Below, one piece after another: positions 16,950-26,184 of a stretch of DNA of 64,000 nt. Every line of letters starts with the position of its first letter. The first letter of the stretch is position 1. The notes below the pieces were generated by a model that saw nothing but the letters and a program-made list of their open reading frames with translations, did not search any database and was not told where the DNA came from. This stretch comes from an uncultured Lactobacillus sp. (GTDB lineage: Bacteria > Bacillota > Bacilli > Lactobacillales > Lactobacillaceae): NCBI GenBank assembly GCA_937874695.1, contig CALNAJ010000027.1, positions 240,589-304,588 of the forward strand. Reading direction: 5' to 3'. The position numbers and the translations under genes are program-made.

Positions 16950-17747
16950 ATGCGTATTCTTTTTGTTGGTGACGTTGTTGGAAATATTGGTGTGGACATG
17001 ATTCACGAGTACCTGCCGCAATTAAAACGGGACCTGAAGCCCCAGGTCACCATCGTCAATGGGGAAAATTCAACCCCAGTTGGTCGTGGTATCAGTCAAA
17101 GTATCTACAAGCAACTCTTAAAGGACGGGGCCGACGTGGTCACCATGGGGAACCATACCTGGGACAACGCCGAACTCTATGACTTTATTGGCGGTGCCAA
17201 TCGCCTGGTGCGGCCCGCTAACTTTCCTGGTGACAACACGCCGGGTCAAGGCTGGACCAAGGTTAAGGTCAACCAACAGGTGCTGGCAGTGGTGAACATG
17301 CAGGGCCGGGTCTTCATGAACCCCATGGATGATCCCTTTGCAACGATGAAGAATCTGCTACCCGAACTGGATACCGACTTTGTCTTCGTCGACTTCCACG
17401 CCGAGACGACCAGTGAGAAGCGAGCCTTCGCCATGCGTTATGACGGACAATTATCCGCTGTCGTTGGGACACATACCCATGTGCAAACCAGCGACGCCCA
17501 GGTATTGAAGCACGGCACGGCCTTCTTGACGGAAGTTGGGATGACCGGTCCCGCCGACAGTGTCCTGGGGATGCAGGCCGACAGTGTGATTGAACGTTTC
17601 GAGAATCAACGACCAACGCGCTACACCGTTCAAGAAAAGGGTGCGGGACTCTTATCCGGTTGTGTCATCGACTTAAACGACAAGACCGGCCACGCCTCAC
17701 GAATCCGGCCAATCTTAATCAGCCCACAACACCCGTACCAAAGCTAA
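16950..17747 (+). CDS. ymdB: YmdB-like metallophosphoesterase
   Basis: A 265-residue calcineurin-like phosphoesterase. In Bacillus YmdB is a 2',3'-cyclic nucleotide phosphodiesterase affecting biofilm and stress gene expression. The metal-binding motifs are visible: GDVVG, NGENS, GNHTWDN, DFHAETTSEK and GTHTHVQTSD. It lies between rny and mutS, as in related genomes, with GGGGAACG before the ATG. The 188 bp after the rny terminator contains a possible TAAAAT -10 (about 16785) but no other feature. Confidence 0.93.
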   Translation: MRILFVGDVVGNIGVDMIHEYLPQLKRDLKPQVTIVNGENSTPVGRGISQSIYKQLLKDGADVVTMGNHTWDNAELYDFIGGANRLVRPANFPGDNTPGQGWTKVKVNQQVLAVVNMQGRVFMNPMDDPFATMKNLLPELDTDFVFVDFHAETTSEKRAFAMRYDGQLSAVVGTHTHVQTSDAQVLKHGTAFLTEVGMTGPADSVLGMQADSVIERFENQRPTRYTVQEKGAGLLSGCVIDLNDKTGHASRIRPILISPQHPYQS

Positions 17748-17780
17748 GTTTTAGTGAAGTGAAAGGATGAACCAATTTCC

Positions 17781-20492
17781 ATGACGAAAACGACGCCCAT
17801 GATGGAGCAATATCAAAAGATTAAGGACCAGTATCCCGATGCCTTCCTGTTTTACCGGCTTGGGGACTTCTATGAAATGTTTAACGAGGACGCCGTGAAG
17901 GGTTCTCAACTGCTTGAGTTGACCCTGACCACGCGGAGCCACAGTGCCAAAAATCCTATTCCCATGTGTGGGGTGCCCCACAAGGCCGTGCAGAGCTACA
18001 TCGATATCTTAGTCGATCAAGGCTACAAGGTCGCCATTTGTGAGCAGATGGAAGATCCTAAGCTGGCTAAAGGGATGGTTAAACGTGAGGTCATTCAACT
18101 GGTCACGCCGGGGACCCAGACGGATACTGGCGCGGCTGGGGCCAAACGCAACAACTACTTAACGGCGCTTACCATGACCGATGCCACGCACTATGGGCTG
18201 GCGTATACCGACCTGTCTACTGGTGAATTGAAGGCGGCTGAACTGAATACGGTCGACACCGTCATCAATGAACTGATGAGTCTACAGACCAAGGAAGTTG
18301 TTGTCGATACCACGGTCAGTCAGACGTTACAGGACCGGTGTAAGCAGTTGGGCCTGATGATTTCGTCACAGGATGACATTCAGGGGAGCTCCGAGCTGAG
18401 TTACGTGGAACAGGACCTGACTAGCGACCTCTTGAAGCAGGTCATCGGCGTCTTGGTGACCTACGTGACGGTTACGCAGAAACGTAGCCTGGCCCATTTA
18501 CAGCGGGCCGTGGCCTACCAACCAGCTGCTTTTCTGAAGATGGATCATTCTTCACAGTCAAACCTAGAAATCACCCAGAATTTACGGACCAAGAAGAAGT
18601 CTGGAACCTTACTCTGGCTCTTGGATGAAACCAAGACGGCCATGGGTGGGCGCCTGCTGAAACAGTGGCTCGACCGGCCGTTGATCGATCGCGGTCAGAT
18701 CGAAAATCGTCAGGAAAAGGTCGGCGTCCTCCTCGATCACTACTTCGAACGCAGCAATCTGCAAGCTGAGTTGGTCAAAGTCTATGACCTGGAACGGCTC
18801 GCCGGTCGGGTTGCCTTTGGGAGCGTCAATGGGCGTGACCTGATTCAGCTACAGACCTCGCTTGAGCAGGTTCCTCAGATTGCCCATACGCTTGGTGATC
18901 TGGGTGAAAAGGTCTTTGAACCCATGCTCAATGGACTTGATCCGGTGGAAGACGTGGCTGAGGCTATTCGGGATGCTATCATGCCCGAACCACCGCTGTC
19001 CGTGACGGATGGTGGTGTGATTCGCGACGGCTACAGCGATCAACTCGACGAGTACCGCGACGCCATGCGTAACGGCAAGCAGTGGTTGGCCGAAATGGAA
19101 GCCCACGAGCGCGAAGTGACCGGCATCAACAACTTAAAGATCGGCTACAATCACGTCTTCGGCTACTACATCGAAGTGACCAAGGTCAACCTCGACAAGT
19201 TGCCGGCCGACCGTTACGAACGTAAGCAAACGTTGGCCAATGCTGAACGGTTCTCGACACCAGAGCTGAAGGAAAAGGAACGCTTGATTTTGGAAGCCGA
19301 GGAGAAGTCCACGGCACTTGAATACCAGCTGTTCGTTGACCTGCGTGAACAGGTCAAGAAGGCCATTACGCGGCTACAAAAGTTGGCAGCCACGATTGCC
19401 AGCCTGGATGTTCTTCAGAGCTTTGCGATCGTTAGTGAAGACTACCACTTTGTGAAGCCCACGCTGATTGCGGGCCATGATTTGGAGATCACCCAGGGCC
19501 GGCATCCGGTCGTGGAAAAGGTGTTGGGCCGCCAGTCTTACGTGCCCAACGACGTTTCCATGGATGACCAGACCAATGTCCTCCTGATCACCGGGCCCAA
19601 CATGTCTGGGAAGAGTACCTACATGCGGCAATTGGCGCTGACCGTGATCATGGCGCAGATGGGGTGCTTCGTGCCGGCTGAGGCCGCACAGATGCCCGTC
19701 TTTGACCAGATCTTTACCCGGATTGGGGCGGCCGATGACCTGATTTCCGGTCAGAGTACCTTCATGGTCGAAATGCAGGAAGCCAACCGCGCGCTGAGCC
19801 ACGCCACCGCCAACAGTCTGATTCTATTTGACGAAATTGGTCGGGGGACCGCGACCTACGATGGGATGGCCTTAGCTCAGGCAATCATTGAATTCGTTCA
19901 CGACAAGGTTCATGCCAAGACGCTGTTCTCGACCCACTACCACGAACTGACCGCACTGGAGGATTCACTAAAGCAGTTGCGCAACGTCCACGTGGGCGCC
20001 GTAGAACGCGATGGCGATTTAGTCTTCTTGCACCAAATGCAACCGGGTCCCGCCGACAAGTCCTACGGGATTCATGTGGCCAAACTGGCGGGGATGCCAA
20101 CGCCGTTATTGCAACGGGCGGAAGTGATTCTGACTGATTTGGAAGAGGAAGCCGCGGAGAAACCAGCCGTGGCGGTGCCTAGTGAACAAGTCTCTGAGGC
20201 AGAGCCGACTAACGCGCCAACCGAGGCTGTGACGACCAGTGCCCCAGTTGAAACGTCAACCACAACTTCCACTGAATCAACGCCAACACCGGCCGAGCAA
20301 ACTGCTCCAGCCGAAGTGGCACCATCAACAGCGGATACGGATCAACAATTATCGTTATTTAGCGATGAACCGGAAATGAATCCGGCTCAAGCTAAGGTTA
20401 TCGAACAACTAAGTCACTTGAACCTGATGGGGATGACGCCGATGGACGTGATGAGTCAGGTCTACAAGTGGCAACAAAAATTATCGAAGTAA
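17781..20492 (+). CDS. mutS: DNA mismatch repair protein MutS
   Basis: MutS recognises mispairs and recruits MutL. The 903 residues have the mismatch-contact motif DFYEMF (about residue 35), connector, lever and clamp domains, and an ATPase with GPNMSGKSTYM (about 605) and LILFDEIGRGTATYDG. Between the ATPase and the last 30 residues is a low-complexity linker (about 790-850) rich in Pro, Thr, Glu and Ala, ending at QQLSLF (about 855), which matches a sliding-clamp binding motif. This linker makes the protein longer than the usual 850-880. mutL follows after 21 bp. Confidence 0.97.
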   Translation: MTKTTPMMEQYQKIKDQYPDAFLFYRLGDFYEMFNEDAVKGSQLLELTLTTRSHSAKNPIPMCGVPHKAVQSYIDILVDQGYKVAICEQMEDPKLAKGMVKREVIQLVTPGTQTDTGAAGAKRNNYLTALTMTDATHYGLAYTDLSTGELKAAELNTVDTVINELMSLQTKEVVVDTTVSQTLQDRCKQLGLMISSQDDIQGSSELSYVEQDLTSDLLKQVIGVLVTYVTVTQKRSLAHLQRAVAYQPAAFLKMDHSSQSNLEITQNLRTKKKSGTLLWLLDETKTAMGGRLLKQWLDRPLIDRGQIENRQEKVGVLLDHYFERSNLQAELVKVYDLERLAGRVAFGSVNGRDLIQLQTSLEQVPQIAHTLGDLGEKVFEPMLNGLDPVEDVAEAIRDAIMPEPPLSVTDGGVIRDGYSDQLDEYRDAMRNGKQWLAEMEAHEREVTGINNLKIGYNHVFGYYIEVTKVNLDKLPADRYERKQTLANAERFSTPELKEKERLILEAEEKSTALEYQLFVDLREQVKKAITRLQKLAATIASLDVLQSFAIVSEDYHFVKPTLIAGHDLEITQGRHPVVEKVLGRQSYVPNDVSMDDQTNVLLITGPNMSGKSTYMRQLALTVIMAQMGCFVPAEAAQMPVFDQIFTRIGAADDLISGQSTFMVEMQEANRALSHATANSLILFDEIGRGTATYDGMALAQAIIEFVHDKVHAKTLFSTHYHELTALEDSLKQLRNVHVGAVERDGDLVFLHQMQPGPADKSYGIHVAKLAGMPTPLLQRAEVILTDLEEEAAEKPAVAVPSEQVSEAEPTNAPTEAVTTSAPVETSTTTSTESTPTPAEQTAPAEVAPSTADTDQQLSLFSDEPEMNPAQAKVIEQLSHLNLMGMTPMDVMSQVYKWQQKLSK

Positions 20493-20513
20493 GTCTGAGA
20501 GGAAGGGTCGTAC

Positions 20514-22565
20514 ATGCCTAAAATTCATGAGTTAGCGTCGGTACTGGCCGACCAAATCGCAGCGGGTGAAGTGGTTGAACGGCCCGCGTCCGTCGTCAAG
20601 GAACTGGTGGAAAATGCCGTTGATGCGCACAGTAAGCAGATCGACATCACGGTGGAAGAAGCCGGCCTGAAGCGAATCGCCGTGGTCGACGATGGTGACG
20701 GTATCGCCGACGAAGACGCTGAGATGGCCTTCAAACGGCACGCCACCAGTAAGATTACGGATCGCAAGGACCTCTTTCGCATCAAGTCACTAGGGTTCCG
20801 AGGCGAAGCGCTACCTAGTATTGCCTCCGTGGCTGACGTGACCCTGACGACCTCGACCGGGGGTGTCGGCACGCTGATCCATAACGTGGGCGGCATCATC
20901 AAGGAGCACACCGCGGCGGCCGCACGCAAGGGCACCTCGGTGACGGTCAAGGACCTCTTTGGCAACGTTCCAGCTCGTTTGAAATATCTGAAGTCACCAG
21001 CGACCGAGTTGGCGCGAATCACGGATATCGTGAACCGGCTGGCCCTGAGCTATCCCGACGTGGCCTTTTCGCTGGTGCACAACGGGCGTGAATTGACGCG
21101 GACGACTGGTCGCGGTGATCTACAGCAGGTGATTGCCGGTATCTACGGCGTGCAGAGTGCCCGGAAGATGGTGGCCATTAACGGGTCCAACCCGGATTTC
21201 AAGGTGACCGGTTACGTGAGTCTGCCAGAATTGACGCGGGCGAGTCGGCAGTATATTTCGCTGTTACTTAACGGGCGGTACATCCACAACTTTCAGCTGA
21301 GCAAGGCGTTGATTGCCGGTTATGGGTCCAAGCTGATGGTCGGTCGGTATCCACTGGCCGTGCTTGATATCAAGATGGATCCGCTGCTGGTCGACGTTAA
21401 CGTGCACCCAACCAAGCAGGAAGTCCGCATCAGTCAGGAACCGGAGCTGACGCAGCTGATTCAGGAGACCGTGTTCAAACGGCTCTCCACGGAAAACTTG
21501 ATTCCCGATGTCTTCAGCGAGTTACCAAAGCAAAAGAAGACGCCGGAACCGGCTACCGATCAACTGACGATGGCGTTAAATGACGCCTCGACTAAGTATG
21601 AGTTCTCCAGTGCGCCACAACCGCGACCAGCGGCGACACAGTCGACACCGGTTGCGAGTCAACCCAGTGCGATGATCGACACATCTTCGGCCGCGCCCAT
21701 TAAGCGGGGACCACAACCGTTGGAGACGCCGGAAGAGGTTCCGGTTGAACCGGTCGTCATCCATGCGCGGGGTGACTTTAAGCTGCCCGCCGTGCAAGCA
21801 TTTGATGAGAAATATCGGACTGAGCACCCCGCCGCACCGTTGGGGATGAGCAAGGCAACTGAGTCGGCGGCTGAACAACCGGCAATGGCGAGTCAACCTG
21901 TTGAAACGATTCCAGAGGCCAAACAATTAACTCAGGCGCAGCCGCAGCAACGTTTCCCCGAACTGCGCTACTTGGGGCAGGTCCACGGAACGTATCTGTT
22001 GGCTGAGGCTGATGACGGTCTCTATCTGGTCGATCAACATGCCGCTCAGGAACGGGTCAACTATGAGTTTTACCGCCAAGCTATCGGTGAAGTTAGCGAT
22101 GACGAGCAGAAGTTGTTGGTGCCAATCGTTTTGGATTACCCGACGACCGATGTTCTGGAACTGAGTAACCACGTGGAGACACTGAGTAGTGTTGGCATCC
22201 ACTTGGAATCCTTTGGGCCAAACAGCTTCATTGTGCACGAGCATCCGACCTGGTTTAAGGCCGGGCAAGAAACTGATACGATCAAAGAAATGATCGATTG
22301 GGTTCTGAAGGACGGCAAGATTTCCGTGGCGGCCTTCCGGGAGAAGACGGCTATCATGATGAGTTGTAAACGCGCCATCAAGGCTAACCACCATTTGGAT
22401 GACCAACAGGCACGCGCCCTGTTGAAGAAATTAGCGACAGCGGAGAACCCGTTCAACTGTCCTCATGGCCGGCCAGTGCTGGTTCATTTCACGGATCAGG
22501 ACTTGGAGAAGCTGTTCAAGCGTATCCAAGATCCCCATCACAGCGGCGACGACTGGGGCGAATAA
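20514..22565 (+). CDS. mutL: DNA mismatch repair endonuclease MutL
   Basis: MutL is the ATP-dependent mediator and nicking endonuclease of mismatch repair. The 683 residues have the GHKL ATPase motifs (ELVENAVDAHS, DDGDGI, GFRGEAL), a variable linker (about 340-480), and a C-terminal nuclease domain with DQHAAQERVNYE, the metal-binding DQHA-x2-E-x4-E motif, plus CPHGRP near the end. KLLVPIVL after a Gln resembles the clamp-binding segment of MutL. It is cotranscribed with mutS. Confidence 0.97.
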   Translation: MPKIHELASVLADQIAAGEVVERPASVVKELVENAVDAHSKQIDITVEEAGLKRIAVVDDGDGIADEDAEMAFKRHATSKITDRKDLFRIKSLGFRGEALPSIASVADVTLTTSTGGVGTLIHNVGGIIKEHTAAAARKGTSVTVKDLFGNVPARLKYLKSPATELARITDIVNRLALSYPDVAFSLVHNGRELTRTTGRGDLQQVIAGIYGVQSARKMVAINGSNPDFKVTGYVSLPELTRASRQYISLLLNGRYIHNFQLSKALIAGYGSKLMVGRYPLAVLDIKMDPLLVDVNVHPTKQEVRISQEPELTQLIQETVFKRLSTENLIPDVFSELPKQKKTPEPATDQLTMALNDASTKYEFSSAPQPRPAATQSTPVASQPSAMIDTSSAAPIKRGPQPLETPEEVPVEPVVIHARGDFKLPAVQAFDEKYRTEHPAAPLGMSKATESAAEQPAMASQPVETIPEAKQLTQAQPQQRFPELRYLGQVHGTYLLAEADDGLYLVDQHAAQERVNYEFYRQAIGEVSDDEQKLLVPIVLDYPTTDVLELSNHVETLSSVGIHLESFGPNSFIVHEHPTWFKAGQETDTIKEMIDWVLKDGKISVAAFREKTAIMMSCKRAIKANHHLDDQQARALLKKLATAENPFNCPHGRPVLVHFTDQDLEKLFKRIQDPHHSGDDWGE

Positions 22566-22600
22566 TTGTGAACATTGCGACTAGCATAGCAGGTAGCTTC

Positions 22601-22782
22601 GCCTTACCGGGCGGTGCAAATAAACCGGAACGCGGTGGGCGGATCGCCCGGAGCCAAAGAGCGGTCTCCGGACTTGTTTTGAACCTCTGAGAACCGAGTT
22701 TCAAAGACACCAATTCCCTAAGTGGCAAAAGCACCACTAAGGGAATTCCCACGGCTGAGTTTATTTGCACCGCCCTCACGGC
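22601..22782 (-). repeat. Structured dispersed repeat, type B, copy 2
   Basis: Type B element in reverse orientation. The closing helix is 17 perfect base pairs, GGGCGGTGCAAATAAAC (22609-22625) with 22759-22775, in a sequence quite different from other type B copies. Its 3' end lies 35 bp after the mutL stop. The remaining 150 bp up to ruvA holds the ruvA promoter and LexA box. Confidence 0.86.
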
Positions 22783-22898
22783 TAGAGATGTGCGCTCATG
22801 TCGCGAATGTTTCAGTCATTCGCAATCCTTGTCGTCAGGCCTTCTAAATCTGTGGAATTCAGTGCAGGTTTGGCGGGAGTATGGTACAATTTAAAAAG

Positions 22899-22912
22899 CA
22901 AACATATGTTTT
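22899..22912 (+). promoter_or_regulatory. LexA-type box upstream of ruvA
   Basis: AAACATATGTTT is a perfect 12-bp palindrome within CAAACATATGTTTT, close to the Gram-positive SOS box. It lies just downstream of an extended -10 (TGGTACAAT, about 22882-22890), in place to block transcription start of ruvAB. Confidence 0.7.
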
Positions 22913-22934
22913 CTTAAAGGAGATTAGACTGGTC

Positions 22935-23546
22935 ATGTATGAATACCTCCATGGCACCATTGCGGCGGTTTACCCCGACCACGTGGTTATTGATGTAAAT
23001 GGGGTGGGGTATTTGGTCAACACGGCCAATCCCTACCGGTACCAAGTCACCACCGACGGCCAAGCCGTGACGATTTATGTGTATCAAGCGGTTAGCGACA
23101 GCGCCCAGACACTCTACGGGTTCCAGGACTTTGCGGAGAAGCAGCTCTTCTTGAAGCTGATCAACGTGAATGGAATTGGACCAAAGAGCGCGTTGGCAAT
23201 TCTGGCCAATCCGGATCATCAAGGTTTGATGCAGGCCATTCGGACCAATGACGTTAGCTTCCTGACGAAGTTTCCTGGTGTTGGGAAGAAGACGGCTGGT
23301 CAAATTGTGTTGGATCTCCAGAACAAATTGGATGATTTGGAACCCGTCGATGACGGCGATCTGTTTACGCCGGAAGTCGCAACGACCGATGGCACCAATC
23401 CTGAATTGGACGATGCCATTGCGGCCTTGACCGCTCTAGGTTACCGCGAGACGGCCGTCAAGAAGATTACGCCGAAATTAAAGCAATTTGCTGGTGAGTC
23501 AACGAACGACTATCTGAGTGAAGGTTTGCGGTTGTTGACGAACTAA
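22935..23546 (+). CDS. ruvA: Holliday junction branch-migration protein RuvA
   Basis: RuvA binds four-way junctions and loads RuvB. The 203 residues show an N-terminal OB fold (MYEYLHGTIAAVYPDHVVIDV), two helix-hairpin-helix motifs (NGIGPKSALAIL and FPGVGKKTAGQIVLDL) and a C-terminal RuvB-binding domain (about 155-203). I chose the ATG at 22935 after AAAGGAG. An in-frame ATG further upstream would run across the LexA box and promoter. It forms an operon with ruvB. Confidence 0.95.
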   Translation: MYEYLHGTIAAVYPDHVVIDVNGVGYLVNTANPYRYQVTTDGQAVTIYVYQAVSDSAQTLYGFQDFAEKQLFLKLINVNGIGPKSALAILANPDHQGLMQAIRTNDVSFLTKFPGVGKKTAGQIVLDLQNKLDDLEPVDDGDLFTPEVATTDGTNPELDDAIAALTALGYRETAVKKITPKLKQFAGESTNDYLSEGLRLLTN

Positions 23547-23579
23547 ACTTAGTTGAAATAAACGAAAGGAGGCTGAACG

Positions 23580-24602
23580 ATGGCTGATGAAGATCGCTTA
23601 GTATCGCCCGAACCTGCGGACGATAACGAAGACTCAATTGAAAAATCATTGCGACCACAGACCTTGGCCCAGTATATTGGCCAAGATCCCATCAAACATG
23701 AGCTGAGCGTGTACATTCAGGCGGCTAAACAGCGTGAAGAGTCGCTCGACCACGTTCTCCTCTACGGACCACCTGGTCTGGGGAAGACGACACTGGCGAT
23801 GGTGATTGCCAACGAAATGGCCGTGAATATTCGGACGACCAGTGGCCCAGCCATCGAGAAGCCAGGTGACCTGGTGGCATTACTCAACGAGCTTCAGCCC
23901 GGCGATATTCTCTTTATTGATGAAATTCACCGGTTGCCAAAGATTGTTGAAGAAATGCTGTACTCGGCGATGGAAGACTTTTACATCGACATCGTCGTCG
24001 GGCAGGGGCCAACCGCTCATCCCGTGCATTTCCCATTACCACCGTTCACGCTGATTGGCGCAACCACGCGGGCCGGCTTGCTGTCGGCACCGTTGCGCGA
24101 TCGTTTCGGTATTGTGGAACACATGGCCTATTACGAAACGCGTGATCTGCAGGATATCGTCGAACGTTCCGCCGATATCTTCAATACGACGATTGCGACT
24201 GATGGCGCCCATGAAGTGGCTTTGCGGTCGCGGGGAACGCCACGGATCGCGAATCGGTTGTTGAAACGGATTCGCGATTTCGCCGAAGTGTCACCTAATC
24301 ATTCCACCATTGACCGGGCCATCGTCGACCATGCGTTAACGTTGCTGCGGGTCGATTCGGCTGGGCTTGATCCGACCGATGTGAAGTTGTTGACGACTAT
24401 GATCGATTACTACGATGGTGGGCCGGTCGGACTAAATACCCTGGCGGCCAACATTGGTGAAGAGACGGAAACCGTTGCGGCGATGTACGAACCTTATCTG
24501 CTTCAGCGTGGTTATTTAAAACGCACCGCGCGCGGTCGGGTAGTGACGGCGGCAGGTTACGCGCACTTGGGTTTACCGATGCCCAATCAGGACCACGATT
24601 AG
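23580..24602 (+). CDS. ruvB: Holliday junction helicase motor RuvB
   Basis: RuvB is the AAA+ motor for branch migration. The 340 residues have Walker A YGPPGLGKTTLAMVIA, Walker B ILFIDEIHRLPK, sensor region IGATTRAGLL, the arginine-finger region APLRDRFGIVEHM, and a C-terminal winged helix. AAAGGAGG precedes the ATG by 8 bp. Cotranscribed with ruvA under the LexA-type box. Confidence 0.97.
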   Translation: MADEDRLVSPEPADDNEDSIEKSLRPQTLAQYIGQDPIKHELSVYIQAAKQREESLDHVLLYGPPGLGKTTLAMVIANEMAVNIRTTSGPAIEKPGDLVALLNELQPGDILFIDEIHRLPKIVEEMLYSAMEDFYIDIVVGQGPTAHPVHFPLPPFTLIGATTRAGLLSAPLRDRFGIVEHMAYYETRDLQDIVERSADIFNTTIATDGAHEVALRSRGTPRIANRLLKRIRDFAEVSPNHSTIDRAIVDHALTLLRVDSAGLDPTDVKLLTTMIDYYDGGPVGLNTLAANIGEETETVAAMYEPYLLQRGYLKRTARGRVVTAAGYAHLGLPMPNQDHD

Positions 24603-24748
24603 GCCGATTGTTCGCGAAGATGACGAATTACTTTTTAAAAATATAGTTATAATACCGAACATCCCAAGAACTTCTAGAAATAATTGGACGGAATCCCTTG
24701 GTTCTGGTAAAGTGGTTCAATAGAGACGATATGAAGGAGTGAACGAAA

Positions 24749-25195
24749 GTGTTAGGAAACTTTGTAATTGCCGCTGGCGGTGCTAGCCAGTATTCAACGA
24801 TCATTATCTTAGTGATCTTTTTAGCCTTGATGTACTTCTTAATGTTGCGGCCACAACAAAAGCAACAAAAGAAGCACAAGGACATGATGAGTGAATTAAA
24901 GAAGGGTGACCACGTTGTTACCATTGGTCGCCTGCACGGTGTCATTGATGAAATCAACGATGCTGACAAGACTGTTACCTTGGACTGCGATGGTATCTAC
25001 TTGGTATTCGACTTACGGGCTATCTCAACGGTTACGGCGCAAGCCCCAGCCGCTGTTACGGCACCCGTTGCTGCAGCAACGAGTGAAGCAGCCAGCGATG
25101 ACCAACCTGCTGAAAGTGCCGCTGATGATTCAGCTGACACGGCCGACAGCGCAGCCGCTGACGACAGTGCTGACAAGGACGACGCAGCTAAATAA
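24749..25195 (+). CDS. yajC: Preprotein translocase subunit YajC
   Basis: A small membrane protein of the Sec-associated complex. The 148 residues have one membrane helix at about 12-30 followed by LRPQQKQQKKHKDMMSELKK, the YajC signature, and a short beta domain. The last 55 residues are an unusual acidic Ala/Asp/Ser tail. The start is GTG after GAAGGAG. Its position after ruvB is common in lactobacilli; queA and tgt, often nearby, are not here. A terminator follows at 25240-25268. Confidence 0.92.
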   Translation: MLGNFVIAAGGASQYSTIIILVIFLALMYFLMLRPQQKQQKKHKDMMSELKKGDHVVTIGRLHGVIDEINDADKTVTLDCDGIYLVFDLRAISTVTAQAPAAVTAPVAAATSEAASDDQPAESAADDSADTADSAAADDSADKDDAAK

Positions 25196-25239
25196 GTTTA
25201 GAGTGACTCACTGGCAGCGAGTTTGACGGTGAGTTAGGG

Positions 25240-25268
25240 GACTGACGCAATCTGTGTCAGTCTTTTTT
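25240..25268 (+). terminator. yajC terminator
   Basis: GACTGAC pairs with GTCAGTC, followed by a T run. Confidence 0.85.
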
Positions 25269-25293
25269 GTTCCGCTAAACTGGATGTCACGTC

Positions 25294-25340
25294 GCCTCCA
25301 GGATGGTGAAAATGGGCCGGTTCGCGGTGGGCGACGTCAA
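25294..25340 (-). repeat. Fragment of a type B repeat
   Basis: This matches the 3' end of type B in reverse orientation: GCCTCC, then GGTGAAAATGG (the closing-helix arm), then GCGGTGGGCG. The rest of the type B element is missing; a complete type A copy follows directly, so the two families have been joined here. Confidence 0.7.
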
Positions 25341-25348
25341 TGGACGTA

Positions 25349-25537
25349 GGCCTGCGGCTGTCAGAGACTCCACCTGCTGTGGGGTCGGTTCCAGCCAAGA
25401 AGCGGGCTTCCACCTCGCCTTGGAACCACGAAGTTCGCGCGTTTCCAAGGACGACCAGTGGTGTAAAATCGGGGAGAAGCAATCGCCCGATTCAACACCA
25501 CACTCACGGCTGGTTCCGTCTCTGACCTCCTCCGGCC
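25349..25537 (-). repeat. Structured dispersed repeat, type A, copy 4
   Basis: Type A element in reverse orientation. The closing helix pairs GTCAGAGAC (25360-25368) with GTCTCTGAC (25518-25526). The first hairpin has GTGGTGT (25458-25464) against ACACCAC (25495-25501), different in sequence from other copies but fully paired. Confidence 0.87.
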
Positions 25538-25862
25538 GTGGCCACATTGACGATTCGGTTTGACTGTGGTGGTGTTCATCCAATTAGTGAAGCATTGGTG
25601 GAAATCACGTGTCTTCAAGTACGTTGCTTCTCGCTATTCGTGCGCCTACTTATTACTAATGTAAAAATTTGGGTTTTAGTCGCATGGTTTTGCCGAAAGC
25701 CGCTATAAACTAGATTAGTCTGTTAGCTGTTTTTGAGGTTGTGTTATTTAATTCCTTGATTTAACGCAGACGCAGCACGTTTTAAGAGCAATGAACGGTT
25801 TGAATAACGACTTTACAAACTGATTGTCAGGTTGGTCAATCGATAGATCAAAACACCAAGTT
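25538..25862. other. AT-rich spacer between head-to-head repeats
   Basis: About 325 bp between the 5' ends of type A copy 4 and type B copy 3. I find no supported gene, RNA or promoter; it may be a decayed sequence. Confidence 0.5.
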
Positions 25863-26045
25863 AGCCGTGAGGGTGGCACCAATCAACTCAGTTGTGGGAG
25901 TTCACTTAGCGGTGGCCTTTGCCGCTTAGTGAACTGGTGAGGTTGAGACTCGTTTCTTAGAGGCTTAACCTCAAGCCTAAAGACCGTTCTGTGGCTTTAG
26001 GCGTCCGCCCTCAGCGTCCCGGTTGATTGGCGCCACCCGGTAAGG
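25863..26045 (+). repeat. Structured dispersed repeat, type B, copy 3
   Basis: Type B element in forward orientation. The closing helix pairs GGGTGGCACCAATCAAC (25871-25887) with 26022-26038, 16 of 17 positions, using bases unlike other type B copies. The hairpin GCCTAAAG/CTTTAGGC encloses the loop ACCGTTCTGTGG. Confidence 0.88.
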
Positions 26046-26066
26046 CGCTGCTCGGCGTGATCTGTC

Positions 26067-26089
26067 TATCCCTGGCAGCCGCAGGCGAC
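26067..26089 (+). repeat. 3' tail fragment of a type A repeat
   Basis: ATCCCTGGCAGCCGCAGGCG matches the 3' end of type A. It follows type B copy 3 and has no type A body, so it is another joint between the two families. Confidence 0.65.
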
Positions 26090-26119
26090 ATTTAGTTACT
26101 AACCCAACGATAATTTTAG

Positions 26120-26148
26120 TTGTGGACAAACGCGTGTTCGATTATAAT
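26120..26148 (+). promoter_or_regulatory. dinB promoter with LexA-type box
   Basis: TTGTGG (26120-26125) and TATAAT (26143-26148) have 17-bp spacing. The spacer contains CAAACGCGTGTTCG (26127-26140), which matches the SOS consensus CGAACRNRYGTTCG at 13 of 14 positions. Confidence 0.8.
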
Positions 26149-26184
26149 TTAGAAAAGCCTATGCCATACTGGGAGGTGGCCACG

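Noticed and set aside
22881..22934. Longer N-terminus for RuvA
   Set aside because: It would cover the LexA-type palindrome, and the conserved RuvA start is the ATG at 22935.
26122..26184. Longer N-terminus for DNA polymerase IV starting at GTG 26122
   Set aside because: This stretch contains the promoter -10 box and the SOS-type box; a clear ribosome site lies before ATG 26185.
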